Part shown: one piece after another, positions 20,418-30,894 of the stretch | Layout of the letters: each line of letters opens with the position of its first letter | Numbering within the stretch: position 1 is the stretch's first letter | Assembly (NCBI RefSeq): GCF_036898095.1 | Contig: NC_090735.1 | Location: forward strand, 3,609,271-3,673,270 | Length of the DNA stretch: 64,000 nucleotides | Source: Palaemon carinicauda | Lineage: Eukaryota; Arthropoda; Malacostraca; Decapoda; Palaemonidae | Direction: 5' to 3' | The notes under the pieces: model-generated | Database searches by the model: none | What the model saw: the letters and a program-made list of their open reading frames with translations, nothing else | Told to the model about the DNA's origin: nothing | Made by a program: the position numbers and the translations under genes

Positions 20418-20676
20418 GGCCGGGAGCACACTAGCGACTCTGTGGCGCCACAAAGCCACAGCATTGTGTGGCGGGGATGTGGTCTCCCATAGGTTTCCAT
20501 TGTTTTCAAAGCCACGCCTGTGGGGGGGATGAGCGACAGAGAGCCACAGTCGCTTGCCACAGTCGCTAGTTTGCTCGGCAAAACTTGAAAACAATGGAAA
20601 CCTATGGGAGACCACATCCCCGCCACACGATGCTGTGGCTTTGTGGCGCCACAGAGTCGCTAGTGTGCTCCCGGCC
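20418..20676. mobile_element. Foldback (MITE-like) element with 92-base arms
   Basis: The left arm at 20418-20509 starts GGCCGGGAGCACACTAGCGA. The right arm at 20585-20676 is its reverse complement with a single mismatch that I can see (ATTGTG against ATCGTG). The loop is about 75 bases and contains a partial repeat of the GCCACAGTCGC motif. Flanks are GTTA on the left and TTTA on the right, so any target duplication is short and AT-rich. It encodes nothing. The frames crossing it are shadows. High arm identity suggests recent insertion or arm conversion. Confidence 0.85.
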
Positions 20677-20814
20677 TTTACTGTTGTTCTTAAATGCAGG
20701 GCAGTTTCAAAGACAACAGAATAGTTGAATGTCTTGGCCGAAGAGCTCTTCTCTACAGGGGCTTGGACGGAGTCTTTAAATGTGAGTCTCTTGTTTGTCC
20801 AATAAACCTTATTG
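20677..20814. other. No feature recognised
   Basis: Short mixed sequence before an ATT-rich stretch. Confidence 0.3.
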
Positions 20815-20868
20815 TTATTTATTATTATTATTATTATTGTTATTGTTGTTGTTGTTGTTGTTGTTATT

Positions 20869-20904
<36 letters not shown>

Positions 20905-21076
20905 TTTAATATTATTATGATTATTATTATTATCATTAATATTATTATTGTTATATTGTTATTATTATTATTAATATTATTATTATTATTATTATTATTG
21001 TTATAATTATTATAATAATTGTTATTATTATTATTATTATTAATTTTATTATTATTATTATTATCATTATTATTAT
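20815..21076. repeat. Imperfect (ATT)n microsatellite
   Basis: Interrupted ATT repeats with GTT, ATG and AAT variants. The long poly-asparagine and poly-isoleucine frames on both strands are consequences of this composition. Confidence 0.9.
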
Positions 21077-21482
21077 ACACATCCATTTGCAGTCTTGCCA
21101 TGAATCTCTCTCTGATTTACCCTCTACAGAATATGTCCCTCCTTCTTATAAAGCGCCCCACAATTTCTGATGCGTATATGACACACTTTCGATATGAACC
21201 GTAAACCTTTGGCCCCGTTTTAAAATGAACTCTTTATCAAGCAATAAAATAGCAACAAATAGCAATATTCCCTCTGCTTCCTTTGCCGTTGCAGCTGTTT
21301 TTATTGCACTGCATACTGCAATAAAAGACTTTTTATTTCAAAGTCTTTTCCATAACGTTGTTATCATCACCTCTCTGACTACCAGGTATTTTTATATATG
21401 CGTGACTCTGAATATGTATATAGTTTATAGTTTGAAAATCGTAATCCTGAACATTTGTTTCGAGGTGCCACCTGCTTCCTTA
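21077..21482. other. Unrecognised DNA with a weak frame
   Basis: The first half of the 131-residue frame at 21225-21620 (MNSLSSNKIATNSNIPSASF...) has mixed composition and several hydrophobic stretches. I recognise nothing, and the frame then runs into poly-T repeats. Probably not a gene. Confidence 0.3.
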
Positions 21483-22400
21483 TTAATTCTTTTTTTTTTA
21501 TTTATTTTTTTTTTCTTTGCTGGTTATCATATTCCTAGTGTTAATTTTTTCTTGCTGGCTATCACATCCATAGTGTTTTTTTTTTTTTTTTTTTTTTTTG
21601 GCTGGCTATCACATTTATAGTGCTATTTTTTTTCCTTTTGCTGGTTATCACATTCATAGTGCTAATTTTCTTTTTTTTTTTTTTTGCTGGTCATCACATT
21701 CATAGTGCTAATTTTCTTTTTTTTTTGCTGGTTATCACATTCATAGTGCTATTTTTTTTGCTGGTTATCACATTCATAGTTCAAATTTTTTTCTTCTTTT
21801 TGCTGGTTATGACATTCATAGTTCTAATTTTTTTTTTTCTTTTTTTTTTTTGCTGGTTATCACTTTCAGATCCATTTTTTTTTCTCTCTCTCTCTTTGCT
21901 GGTTATCACATTCATAGTGCTAAATTTTTTTTTTTGGTTATCTCATTCAGTTCTAATTTTTTTGTTTTTTTTATTTTTTTTTGCTGGTTATCACATTCAT
22001 AGTTCTATTTTTTTTCTTTTTTTTAATTTTTTTTTGCGGGTTATCACATTCATAGTTCTATTTTTTTTTTATTTTTTTTTTATTTTTTTTTTTGCTGGTT
22101 ATCACATTCATAGTTCTATTTTTTCTATTTTTTTTCATTTTTTTTTGCGGGTTATCACATTCATAGTTCTATTTTTTTCTATTTTTTTTTTATTTTTTTT
22201 GCGGGTTATCACATTCATAGTTCTATTTTTTTTTAATTTTTTTTTTTATTTTTTTTTTTTTTGCGGGTTATCACATTCATAGTTCTAAATCTATTTTCAT
22301 TCTTTACTTTCTGCTCTTATTAATTCTACATTTATTTTCATTTCTCACTTTTGGCTCCCCTTTTTTCTGGTCATCATATTCATAAATCGAAATCTATTTT
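21483..22400 (+). repeat. Poly-T linked minisatellite, about 17 units
   Basis: The core TTGCTGGTTATCACATTCAT followed by AGTGCTA or AGTTCTA alternates with T runs of variable length, giving units of about 35-60 bases. Core variants such as GCGGGTTATCACATTC cluster at the 3' side (22030-22290). Longer units with AAATCTATTTTCATTC flank the right side. One more core sits at about 22753 beyond a TA tract. The 220-residue [11 protein letters not shown] frame is an artefact. Confidence 0.9.
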
Positions 22401-22426
22401 TAATCCTCAGTTTGAGCTCCTTATTA

Positions 22427-22435
22427 ATTTATATA

Positions 22436-22516
<81 letters not shown>

Positions 22517-22574
22517 GTATGTATATATATATGTATATGTACGTATATATATACATATATATATATATATGTAC

Positions 22575-22622
<48 letters not shown>

Positions 22623-22667
22623 AGGTACATATATGTACCTATACCAACACACACACATATATATACA

Positions 22668-22742
<75 letters not shown>
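22427..22742. repeat. (TA)n microsatellite with GT/GTAC interruptions
   Basis: Over 300 bases of TA with imperfect GTATAC-type interruptions and a short (GT)n at 22611-22622. Tyrosine-isoleucine frames on both strands are artefacts. It splits the poly-T minisatellite from its last unit. Confidence 0.95.
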
Positions 22743-22745
<3 letters not shown>

Positions 22746-23049
22746 TTCTTTTTTGCTGGTCATCACATTCATAGTTTTAAATCTACTTTCATTCCTCACT
22801 TTCGACGCTTAAACATTTCATGATTATTGATTCTACTGTTACGACATTTGTATAAAGTTCTGCCAGAGGCACGCTTTTAGCTCTCCCTGTTAATTTCTCT
22901 CTATTTCTTTGATTCTTGGAGAGGATGTTCATGATGCCAGTGGCATGTTTAGGTTCGTATTGGAAGCTGGACTTCCTACTCGTTTTGAAATGGTATATTA
23001 GAGTTTAATTGTTTTAGTTGTTTTCAAAGTTAGAGCAAATGTTTTTATG
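22743..23049. other. Last poly-T unit and unrecognised DNA
   Basis: One core of the preceding minisatellite (TTGCTGGTCATCACATTCAT) near 22754, then mixed sequence without a recognised feature. Confidence 0.45.
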
Positions 23050-23297
23050 TTGACCAGGCTGACATGAGTCTTTCTATATATTATATATGACATATCTGTT
23101 TTTGACGTTGTTAATAGTTTATATAGGACATATCTGTTTTGACGCTGTTACTGTTTTTAGAATGATATATTGTTACTTTATTCTTATCATTTATTTATTT
23201 CCTTATTTCCTTTCCTCACTGGGCTATTTTTTTCTGTTGGAGCCCTTAGGCTTATAGCATTTTTCTTTTCCAATAATAATAATAATAATAATAATTA
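23050..23297 (+). mobile_element. AAT-tailed element (family A), alternative 5' subtype
   Basis: Begins GTTGACCAGGCTGACATGAG rather than with the trypical 5' blocks, then shares TTTCCTCACTGGGCTATTTT, GGCTTATAGCATTTTTC and an (AAT)n tail. The same alternative start is seen at 30440 and 51030. A duplicated TATAGGACATATCTG phrase lies within it. Confidence 0.75.
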
Positions 23298-23334
23298 AGA
23301 TATCTATTCATTTCTGTTTTTATCTTAAGTTATA

Positions 23335-23730
23335 ATTACCCAACGAAGTTGGAAGGAGGTTATGTTTTACCACCAGTTTGTTTGTTAGTGTGTTTGTGCG
23401 TGTGTTTGTGTATGAACAGCTTCCTGGCCACAATTTTAATCGTAGAGTAATGAAACTTCCAGGGATTAACTGTTAAGTAAAAAACAGGAAATGATTAAAT
23501 ATTGGAAGGTCAAGGTCACGGTCAAGCAAAACGTCCAATTCACGTAATAAGCCATAAGTTTGGACATCCTTGTCACAGAGACTTCAAACTTGGTTCATAG
23601 TTGAGTGGATGAAAAGCCATGCCAATAAATACATGTTAAGTTTGAAGGTCATTGTTGAGCGAAAGGTCTAGAAATAAGCTGCCGTGGCGGAGGTCTGCGC
23701 TGTATTGATTGCCCCTCTAGTTAGTTGTTT
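23335..23730 (+). mobile_element. TCCGCCAACG-type element (family E), one core unit
   Basis: Opens CCCAACGAAGTTGGAAGGAG, then GAACAGCTTCCTGGCCACAA, CAGGGATTAACTG, AAGGTCAAGGTCACGGTCAA and CATAAGTTTGGACATCCTTG. It ends GGCGGAGGTCTGCGCTGTAT, then GATTGCCCCTCTAGTTAG. One core unit is present, against two in the copy at 41843. The 70-residue frame at its end is not a gene. Confidence 0.8.
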
Positions 23731-23817
23731 ATTAAGCGTTCTCCAATCAGCGTCAGTGACCATTGATGTTGTAACGCCAGATTTTTATCAATCATTCATT
23801 CATTCACTGATAAACAG

Positions 23818-23871
<54 letters not shown>

Positions 23872-24105
23872 TTTATTAGCCAAGCTACAACCCTAGTTGG
23901 AAAAGCAAGATGCTATAAGTCTAAGGGCTCCAGTAGGGAAAAATAGCCCCGTGAGGAAAGGAAATAAGGAAATAAATAGATGATGAGAACAAATTAACAA
24001 TAAATCATTCTAAAAACAGTAACAACGTCAAAACAGGCATGTCCTATATAAACTATTAACAACGTCAAAACAGATATATAAACTATAAAAAGACTCAACT
24101 CATGT
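23818..24105 (-). mobile_element. AAT-tailed dispersed element (family A)
   Basis: ATT tract at 23820-23870, then GCCAAGCTACAACCCTAGTT, AAAGCAAGATGCTATAAG, TAGCCCCGTGAGGAAAGG. A duplicated TATAAACTATTAACAACGTC-type segment lies at the 5' side, which marks the alternative-5' subtype. Confidence 0.8.
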
Positions 24106-24518
24106 TCTGTGCTGGTCAATAATGAACTTCAAGAATGAGATAAATCAGTTCGTGTTTTAGATTTTGCTTTCTGGTACACATTCCGTTCGTCTCTTATGTG
24201 TATTTCTCTTGAGTGTTTCTCGTGACATGAGAGACGCCGAGAGGAAGAGATTTTAAAAGTCTTGCATGAATACAGTCTTCCTTTAACCCTTTTACAGACA
24301 GTGGTGAAGTTAATGAAACTTGTGATGTAGTAAAGTCTTTCAAGGCCAAACTAACCTTCGCTCGTTGATATTTATTGCAAAGCTCACATCAAGACCTTTC
24401 TATTGAATACCAACTTTCTATTGTTTGCAAGATTTTAAAAGAGAGTTTAATTTTTCAAATTTTAACTAAGTCACCAATGGCAGTGAAAGGGTTAACTTTG
24501 TCTACCTATGAGGTTTAA
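24106..24518. other. No feature recognised
   Basis: About 400 bases of mixed sequence with no convincing frame, repeat or RNA. It could hold single-copy intergenic DNA. Confidence 0.35.
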
Positions 24519-24775
24519 AATTATTATTATTATTATTATTATTATTACCCAAGCTACAACCCCAGTTGGAAGAGCAAGTTGCTATAAGCCCAAGGGCTCC
24601 AACTGGGAAAAATAGCCCAGTGAGGAGAGGAAATAAGGAAATAAATAAATGATGAGAATAAATTAACAATATATCATTCTAAAAACAGTAACAACGTCAA
24701 AACAGATATGTCCTATAGAAACTATTAACAACGTCAAAAACAGATATGTCATATATAAAATATAAAAAGACTGTA
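24519..24775 (-). mobile_element. AAT-tailed dispersed element (family A)
   Basis: ATT tract, CCAAGCTACAACCCCAGTTG, GTTGCTATAAGCCCAAGGGC, AATAGCCCAGTGAGGAG, and the same repeated AACTATTAACAACGTCAAAA segment as the copy at 23818. The two are close relatives. Confidence 0.8.
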
Positions 24776-24796
24776 TATACAGTATATATATACATA

Positions 24797-24980
24797 ATCA
24801 TTTATCATCATCAGCCGTAACTAGTCCACTGCAGGACGAAGGCCTCAGACTTGTCCTTCCACTCGCGTTTGTTTATGGTCTTTCCATGCCAGTCTATACT
24901 CGCAAATTTTCTTAGCTCGTTAATTTATCGTCTTCTCTCCCTCCCCCTGCTCCTTTTGTAAGCTACAGAGGTCCAGATAT
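24797..24980 (-). mobile_element. LINE-like 3' end fragment (second type)
   Basis: CATCATCAGCCGTAACTAGT, CCACTGCAGGACGAAGGCCT and CATGCCAGTCTATACTCG match the segment at 50064-50235. I recall this phrase, with a CACTGCAGGAC core, from many arthropod sequences as the end of an endonuclease-reverse-transcriptase element. Strand and family are inferred; no long frame survives. Confidence 0.5.
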
Positions 24981-24989
24981 GATTGCATA

Positions 24990-24999
24990 CATTATATAG

Positions 25000-25071
<72 letters not shown>

Positions 25072-25143
25072 CTTATACTGTATATATATATACATATATA
25101 TACATAAATTATTATTATAGTGTATATATTGTATAGGCTATGC

Positions 25144-25190
<47 letters not shown>

Positions 25191-25200
25191 ATATATGTGT
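24990..25200. repeat. (TA)n microsatellites
   Basis: Two long TA tracts (about 25002-25071 and 25150-25198) with a short non-repeat segment between them and a (GT)n end. The 65-residue frame is an artefact. Confidence 0.9.
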
Positions 25201-25261
25201 GTGTGTGTATGTATAGTTATAGACTCTATATCCAAATACATATGTAGATATCAAGACAGCT

Positions 25262-25325
25262 TTCCCTGTTGGAGCCTCTGGGCTTATAGCATCCTGCTTT
25301 TCCAACTAGGGTTATAGCTTAGGAA

Positions 25326-25384
<59 letters not shown>
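25262..25384 (+). mobile_element. Family A element, 3' end only
   Basis: CCCTGTTGGAGCCTCTGGGC, TTATAGCATCCTGCTTTTCC, AACTAGGGTTATAGCTTAGG and a long (AAT)n tail at about 25327-25384. Strongly 5'-truncated, as expected for target-primed insertion. Confidence 0.8.
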
Positions 25385-25610
25385 TCCAAGTCCAACACGA
25401 AATCAACCTATTTCTACCCTGATAGCTCATTAGTGAGTTTGTATCACGTGGCTATATATGATAATCATTTGTCACTAACACATGTGGCTTTAATAGATGT
25501 GAATATCAACCACAAATGGGATTTAATATTGAATTCACCTTTGGGAATTTATATCCATTTAAAAGTCTTTGATGCTAAGTGCTTATATGTTTGGTATACA
25601 TGCATATAGA
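25385..25610. other. No feature recognised
   Basis: Mixed sequence between an AAT tail and a tetranucleotide repeat. Confidence 0.3.
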
Positions 25611-25772
25611 ATATTTATGAGAATATGTACATACATACGTACATACATACATACATACATACATGCATACATACATATATTGTATATACATACATACATA
25701 CATTGAATATAGATAGATATACACACATTTAGCCTATATATATATACATGTATATTAACTGTTTTTGTGTGT

Positions 25773-25840
<68 letters not shown>

Positions 25841-25841
25841 C

Positions 25842-25888
<47 letters not shown>

Positions 25889-25990
25889 ATTTATATATAT
25901 ATATATTTATTTATAAATACATAATATAGGTAAATCTTTGTATTTATATTTTTATATATATGTGTATGTATATTATATATATACAGTTAT
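25611..25990. repeat. (ATAC)n and (TA)n microsatellites
   Basis: (CATA)n with CGTA variants at about 25628-25700, then long (TA)n at 25779-25838, then interrupted TA with TTTATA at about 25850-25915. The 86-residue minus frame comes from these tracts. Confidence 0.9.
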
Positions 25991-26023
25991 GTATGTATGT
26001 ACTGTATGTTCATATTAACGCGC

Positions 26024-26024
<1 letters not shown>

Positions 26025-26087
<63 letters not shown>
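26025..26087. repeat. (CT)n microsatellite
   Basis: Uninterrupted CT repeats of about 60 bases, without the multi-tract spacer structure seen in the other CT arrays. Confidence 0.95.
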
Positions 26088-26091
<4 letters not shown>

Positions 26092-26164
26092 TCATTTACC
26101 CCTCTCCTCCTTTTGCAAACACTTTACACCTGATCAATATTGCATCATCTGCGACATTCAACTT

Positions 26165-26430
26165 TTCTTCACTTCATTCACAACAAACTTTTTCTTCAGA
26201 GTTAGAGAAAATATACATCCAATTTCTCACAACAAAATTTTTTTCACAGTTAGAGAAAATATACATCTAATTTTTCACAACAAACTTTTTTTTTTGAGAG
26301 TTAGAGCAAATATTATACATCTAATTTTTCTCAACAAACTTTTTCTTCAGAGTTAGAGCAAATATTATACATCTAATTTTTCTCAACAAACTTTTTCTTC
26401 AGAGTTAGAGCAAATATTATACATCCAATT
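26165..26430 (+). repeat. About 60-bp tandem repeat, five units
   Basis: Units share CAACAAACTTTTTCTTCAGA, GTTAGAG(A/C)AAATAT and ACATC(C/T)AATTTNTC. The two central-3' units at about 26333-26425 are nearly identical. The 119-residue frame over it shows HPISHNKIFF-type repeats and is not convincing as a protein. Confidence 0.85.
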
Positions 26431-26639
26431 TTGCATCACACCTTCCTTGAAGATATCTCGCGACCGTGCAGACATAACACCTTTGTCTCGGAGCCACTGA
26501 CGCGCTATTTTACGGAGGTAAAGCCTTGATGAAATCACTCTTAACTTCAAAACGGAAAGTTTCCCCCGAGATGAAACCTTATGATGGACAAGAGAGACTC
26601 TCCAACTGGGGAAAACTTTTTATTCCTTCGCTTTACAGA

Positions 26640-26951
26640 AATGTCTTTCAAATACTTCTCCTATTTCTTATTGATTTATCAGTCTTCATAGTTTATCGCC
26701 TTGCTTGTCCAACCTCTCTTTTCTCTGTCTATAGTTTGTATATGATGATTTATTTTAATGTTGTTACTGTTCTTGAAATATTTTATCCTAATTGTTCATT
26801 GCGTCTCTTGTAGCTTATTTATTTTCTTATTTCTTTTCCTCACTGGGCTACTTTTCCTATTGGAGCCTTTGGGCTTATAGCATCTTGCTTTTCCAACTAG
26901 TGTTTTAGCTTAGCAAGCAATAATAATAATAATAATGATAATAATAATAGA
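26640..26951 (+). mobile_element. AAT-tailed dispersed element (family A), diverged 5'
   Basis: TATAGTTTGTATATGATGAT, TTTTAATGTTGTTACTGTTC, TTCCTCACTGGGCTACTTTT, GGGCTTATAGCATCTTGC, CTAGTGTTTTAGCTTAGC and an AAT tail. The 95-residue frame at 26526-26813 overlaps it and is not supported. Confidence 0.75.
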
Positions 26952-26999
26952 TGACTTTACTAAATATCCGATAATATTTAGACCAAAGAGATATCCATA

Positions 27000-27400
27000 T
27001 TAGGTTGCCCAGGGCACCAGTCACCCGTTCAGATACTACCTGTAGAGAGTTGTTGATTCCTTTGACTGGATAAATCCCTCTCTCTGTTTACGGCTCATTT
27101 TTCCTTTACCTACACATACAACGAATAGTATGGTCTATTCTTTCCACATTCTCCTCTTTCATCATACACCTTGGGCACTGAGATAACTTAAGAAAAAAAA
27201 ATTCCTCATATGTTAATATGGGGAACATTCCGAAAAAACCGGCCCCCTTTTACTAGACCGATCCCTCTTTGGTTACGGCTCATTTTCCCCTTTGCCTGCA
27301 CATAACGAATAGTCTGGCGTATTCTTTCCACATTCTCCTCTTTCATCATACACCTGGGGCACTGAGATTGCTTAAAACAATTCTTGCTATTTTAAAATGG
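27000..27400 (+). mobile_element. Two fragments of the family A 5' region
   Basis: CAGATACTACCTGTAGAGAG, GGTTACGGCTCATTTT and CACATTCTCCTCTTTCATCA to the CTGAGAT phrase occur at about 27000-27190. The second half occurs again at about 27258-27373. They match the 5' third of the long copy at 19490, followed in both cases by an AACATTCC/ATACTTCGAAAAAA segment. Confidence 0.7.
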
Positions 27401-27695
27401 GGGATACTTCGAAAAAAACTGTCCCGTCAAATTCGAGGATTTTAAAGATAGGACTCTTTGAGGACTCTTTGCGCTATGCTTGGGTTACAGCTTGAGGATT
27501 TTATGATTGCCATGCTCTCAGTCCCATCAAGTGGGTTTGGCTTACACACTTGAGCCACTCTAAACAAGGTGGTACCATCCCTTCTGGGAAAGTGAAGGAA
27601 GTTTACTGATGGGCTTCAGCTCTCAGTGGTATCGGTGGGTTGATGAATTAATTCCTTGAAGGGGAATTTGTGTTTCCTTAGGGATGTCTTTGACA
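27401..27695. other. No feature recognised
   Basis: Mixed sequence with no frame or repeat that I can assign. Confidence 0.3.
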
Positions 27696-27840
27696 CCCCA
27701 AAATTACTAATTTGAAACTTTTTTTTCATTTGTTTTTATTCATATTATCATCCTTCCTCTTCTTTGACAGACTAAAATTACTAATTTGTAACTTTTTTTT
27801 CATTTGTTTTTATTTATATCATCATCCGTCCTCCCAAAAA
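27696..27840 (+). repeat. About 72-bp tandem duplication
   Basis: AAATTACTAATTTG, AACTTTTTTTTCATTTGTTT and TATTNATATNATCATCC appear at about 27702 and again at 27774. A third partial T-rich unit follows near 27849. Confidence 0.75.
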
Positions 27841-28149
27841 GGGGTTTATTCATGTTTTTTATTTTTATTATCATTCCTTCCCCAAAATTATCATTTATAC
27901 AGTTTCTCCTATCCATGGATTCCATGGTGAGACCCAGATACTGTTGGTGGCCTCTACTACTGCCACCATGGAAAACTCTGCTGATGACTAGGCACTGGAA
28001 AGGAAAGTACCTCTCCCCCCCCCCCCCCAAAAAAAAAGAAAAAGAAAAAAAAAAAGACTCGAGATCTGTATGGACACGAGGGCGGACTATCATAAAAAAG
28101 AAATAGGAGGTTGCAAGGAATATGAAAGTGACCTTTTATCAAATCGGAA
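27841..28149. other. Mixed DNA with a C then A homopolymer run
   Basis: Contains about 15 C residues followed by an A-rich run at about 28014-28055. The 97- and 100-residue frames here overlap on opposite strands and show no motif. Confidence 0.4.
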
Positions 28150-28595
28150 TGTTAGCTCATGAATGGCAGAGGCAAGGAACAGTGCCATTGCCCTACTGAT
28201 ATGATAAGCAGTCATTCTAGGAGAAGGGCACTCCAAAAAGTCCTTGTAGGAGAAGGGCACTCGAAAATCAAACCATTGTTCTCTAGACTTGGGTGTTTTA
28301 AAGGTTTAAAGGCCGCTCATGAATGGCAGAGGCAAAGGACAATGACATTGCCCTATCAAGCAGGACAATGACCTAGAGACTAGCCCCTCTCCACTCAAGC
28401 TAGGACCAAGGAGGGCCAGGCAATGGCGGCTGATGACTCAGTAGATAGACCTATAGGCTCCACAAACCTCCCATCCTTTGCTCACAAGGATGGTAAGGTT
28501 GCAGCGACCAAAAAAACTAACGTTTGAGCGGGACTCGAACCCCTGCCTGGCGTTCACCAGTCAGGGACGTTACCACATCTCTCCACTGCAGGGCC
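28150..28595 (-). mobile_element. tRNA-like SINE (family B) with a family A fragment inside
   Basis: A short family B end (GCTCATGAATGGCAGAGGCA) at 28154-28196 is followed by two AGGAGAAGGGCACTC-type pieces of family A (28199-28300). A longer family B body then runs to GAGCGGGACTCGAACCCC and CACCAGTCAGGGACGTTACC. Nested or recombined copies are the likely origin. Confidence 0.75.
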
Positions 28596-28656
28596 TCATC
28601 TTTTCAACAACAAATATTTCTAGATTAATTAATGTCAATGTAAAGTCCTTCCCTTC

Positions 28657-29300
<644 letters not shown>

Positions 29301-29615
29301 ATGGCAGTTTAATATATATGGATTAAGTAAAAATTAGATTCTCCTTAGAAATTATCTGCTGTGATTCCCGTCTGGCTTCTTATCCATTGGTCTACTCAGA
29401 TTTGCCAGTTTGGCCTATTTTCAGGCCAAAAAACCTCAAATTTGACTTTTTTTTTTCAGGCCAAAAAAACCTCAAATTTTACCTTTTTTTTTTTTGCCTT
29501 TAGTAATATGAAAAATGGCGGGCCTTAAATACTATATATTTGGGCTTTTTCTACTATTGGGTTGTCTTTTTAAAGCTTCTGTTGATTGGAAGTTGGCCTT
29601 TTCTCATTTAGAAAA
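29301..29615. other. Mixed DNA with a small direct repeat
   Basis: A roughly 39-base direct repeat (CAGGCCAAAAAACCTCAAAT followed by a T run) occurs at about 29420 and 29458. Nothing else recognised. Confidence 0.4.
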
Positions 29616-29617
29616 CA

Positions 29618-29704
29618 TCATTATTATTATTATTATTGTTATTATTATTATTATTATTGTTATTATTATTATTATTATTACTTTTATTATTATTATTATT
29701 ATTA

Positions 29705-29749
<45 letters not shown>

Positions 29750-29903
29750 TTATTGTTATTATTATTATTTTTATTATTATTATTTTTATTATTATTTTTT
29801 TATTAGTAGTATTGTTTTTATTATTATTATTATTTTTATTATTTTTATTATTATTATTATTGTTATTATTATTATTATTATCATTATTATTATTATTATT
29901 ATA
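29618..29903. repeat. Interrupted (ATT)n microsatellite
   Basis: ATT repeats with GTT and TTT interruptions over nearly 290 bases. All long frames over it (for example 29515-29904) are compositional artefacts. Confidence 0.95.
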
Positions 29904-30200
29904 GACCGTCTACTTCCGTCTCGTCTCCCTTCTCCAACATCTTGTAATTTCCGTTTTTTTTTTTTTTTTTCTCTCTCGGAGTCCTTTCTGTCCCCAAGGA
30001 GCTTTTTATGGAGGACGGGGGAGCCTTTTGTAATTTTCCGTGGATTGCCTTGGAGTGATTTGGCCCTTTGTCTATCCGAGTTGTGGGCCCTTGAGGAAGG
30101 CGGCAATAGAATTGGATGCTCGGCGAGTAATCTGGTATCATGGAGATTTTCAGTATTCATTATTCCTATGTTTCGACTGAAAATTTGTCTTTTTATAATG
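29904..30200. other. Unrecognised mixed DNA
   Basis: A GC-richer island with a poly-T run near 29956. Overlapping frames on both strands (80-120 residues) show no motif I recognise. Confidence 0.35.
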
Positions 30201-30440
<240 letters not shown>

Positions 30441-30643
30441 TTGAACAGGCTGACATAAGTCTTTTTATAATCTATAAATGAATTATATGTTTTAATGTTA
30501 ATGTGTTTTAAAATAATGAATTTTTTTTTTCATTACTACTTATATCATTTATTTACTTCCTTGTTTCCTTTCCTCACTGGGCTATTTCTCCCTGTTGGAG
30601 CCCTTGGGCTTAAAGCATCTTGCTTTTCCAACTAGGATGTAAC

Positions 30644-30682
<39 letters not shown>
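30441..30682 (+). mobile_element. AAT-tailed element (family A), alternative 5' subtype
   Basis: GTTGAACAGGCTGACATAAG, TTTCCTTTCCTCACTGGGC, CCCTGTTGGAGCCCTTGGGC, AACTAGGATGTAAC and an AAT tail at about 30643-30682. Confidence 0.8.
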
Positions 30683-30683
<1 letters not shown>

Positions 30684-30894
30684 TTGGACCTCCGGTTCCG
30701 ATAACTTGATTGTATATATTTTAAACTAAATTTGTGCTTTTTGTGTTTTTTATGTTTTTTTCCATGTGCGTGAAGGTTAACCGTGTCAAGTGGGTACTCC
30801 ATTTGCACAGGTGGTGGGAGAATTCTATAGAAAAACATTTTGCCTTTTAAGATATGGGATGTTTTTATTTTATCATTCCATTCGCCATTGTACC
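30683..30894. other. No feature recognised
   Basis: Mixed sequence before the large core-repeat element. Confidence 0.3.

Noticed and set aside
21620..22282. A 220-residue hydrophobic frame resembling a membrane protein
   Set aside because: It comes from poly-T runs and the repeated TTATCACATTCAT core; the [11 protein letters not shown] pattern has no membrane-protein logic beyond T content.
22351..22823. Overlapping 70-153 residue frames on both strands
   Set aside because: All are tyrosine-isoleucine runs from (TA)n, which is open in most frames by composition.
29515..29904. Poly-isoleucine frame as a membrane protein
   Set aside because: It is the translation of an interrupted ATT microsatellite.
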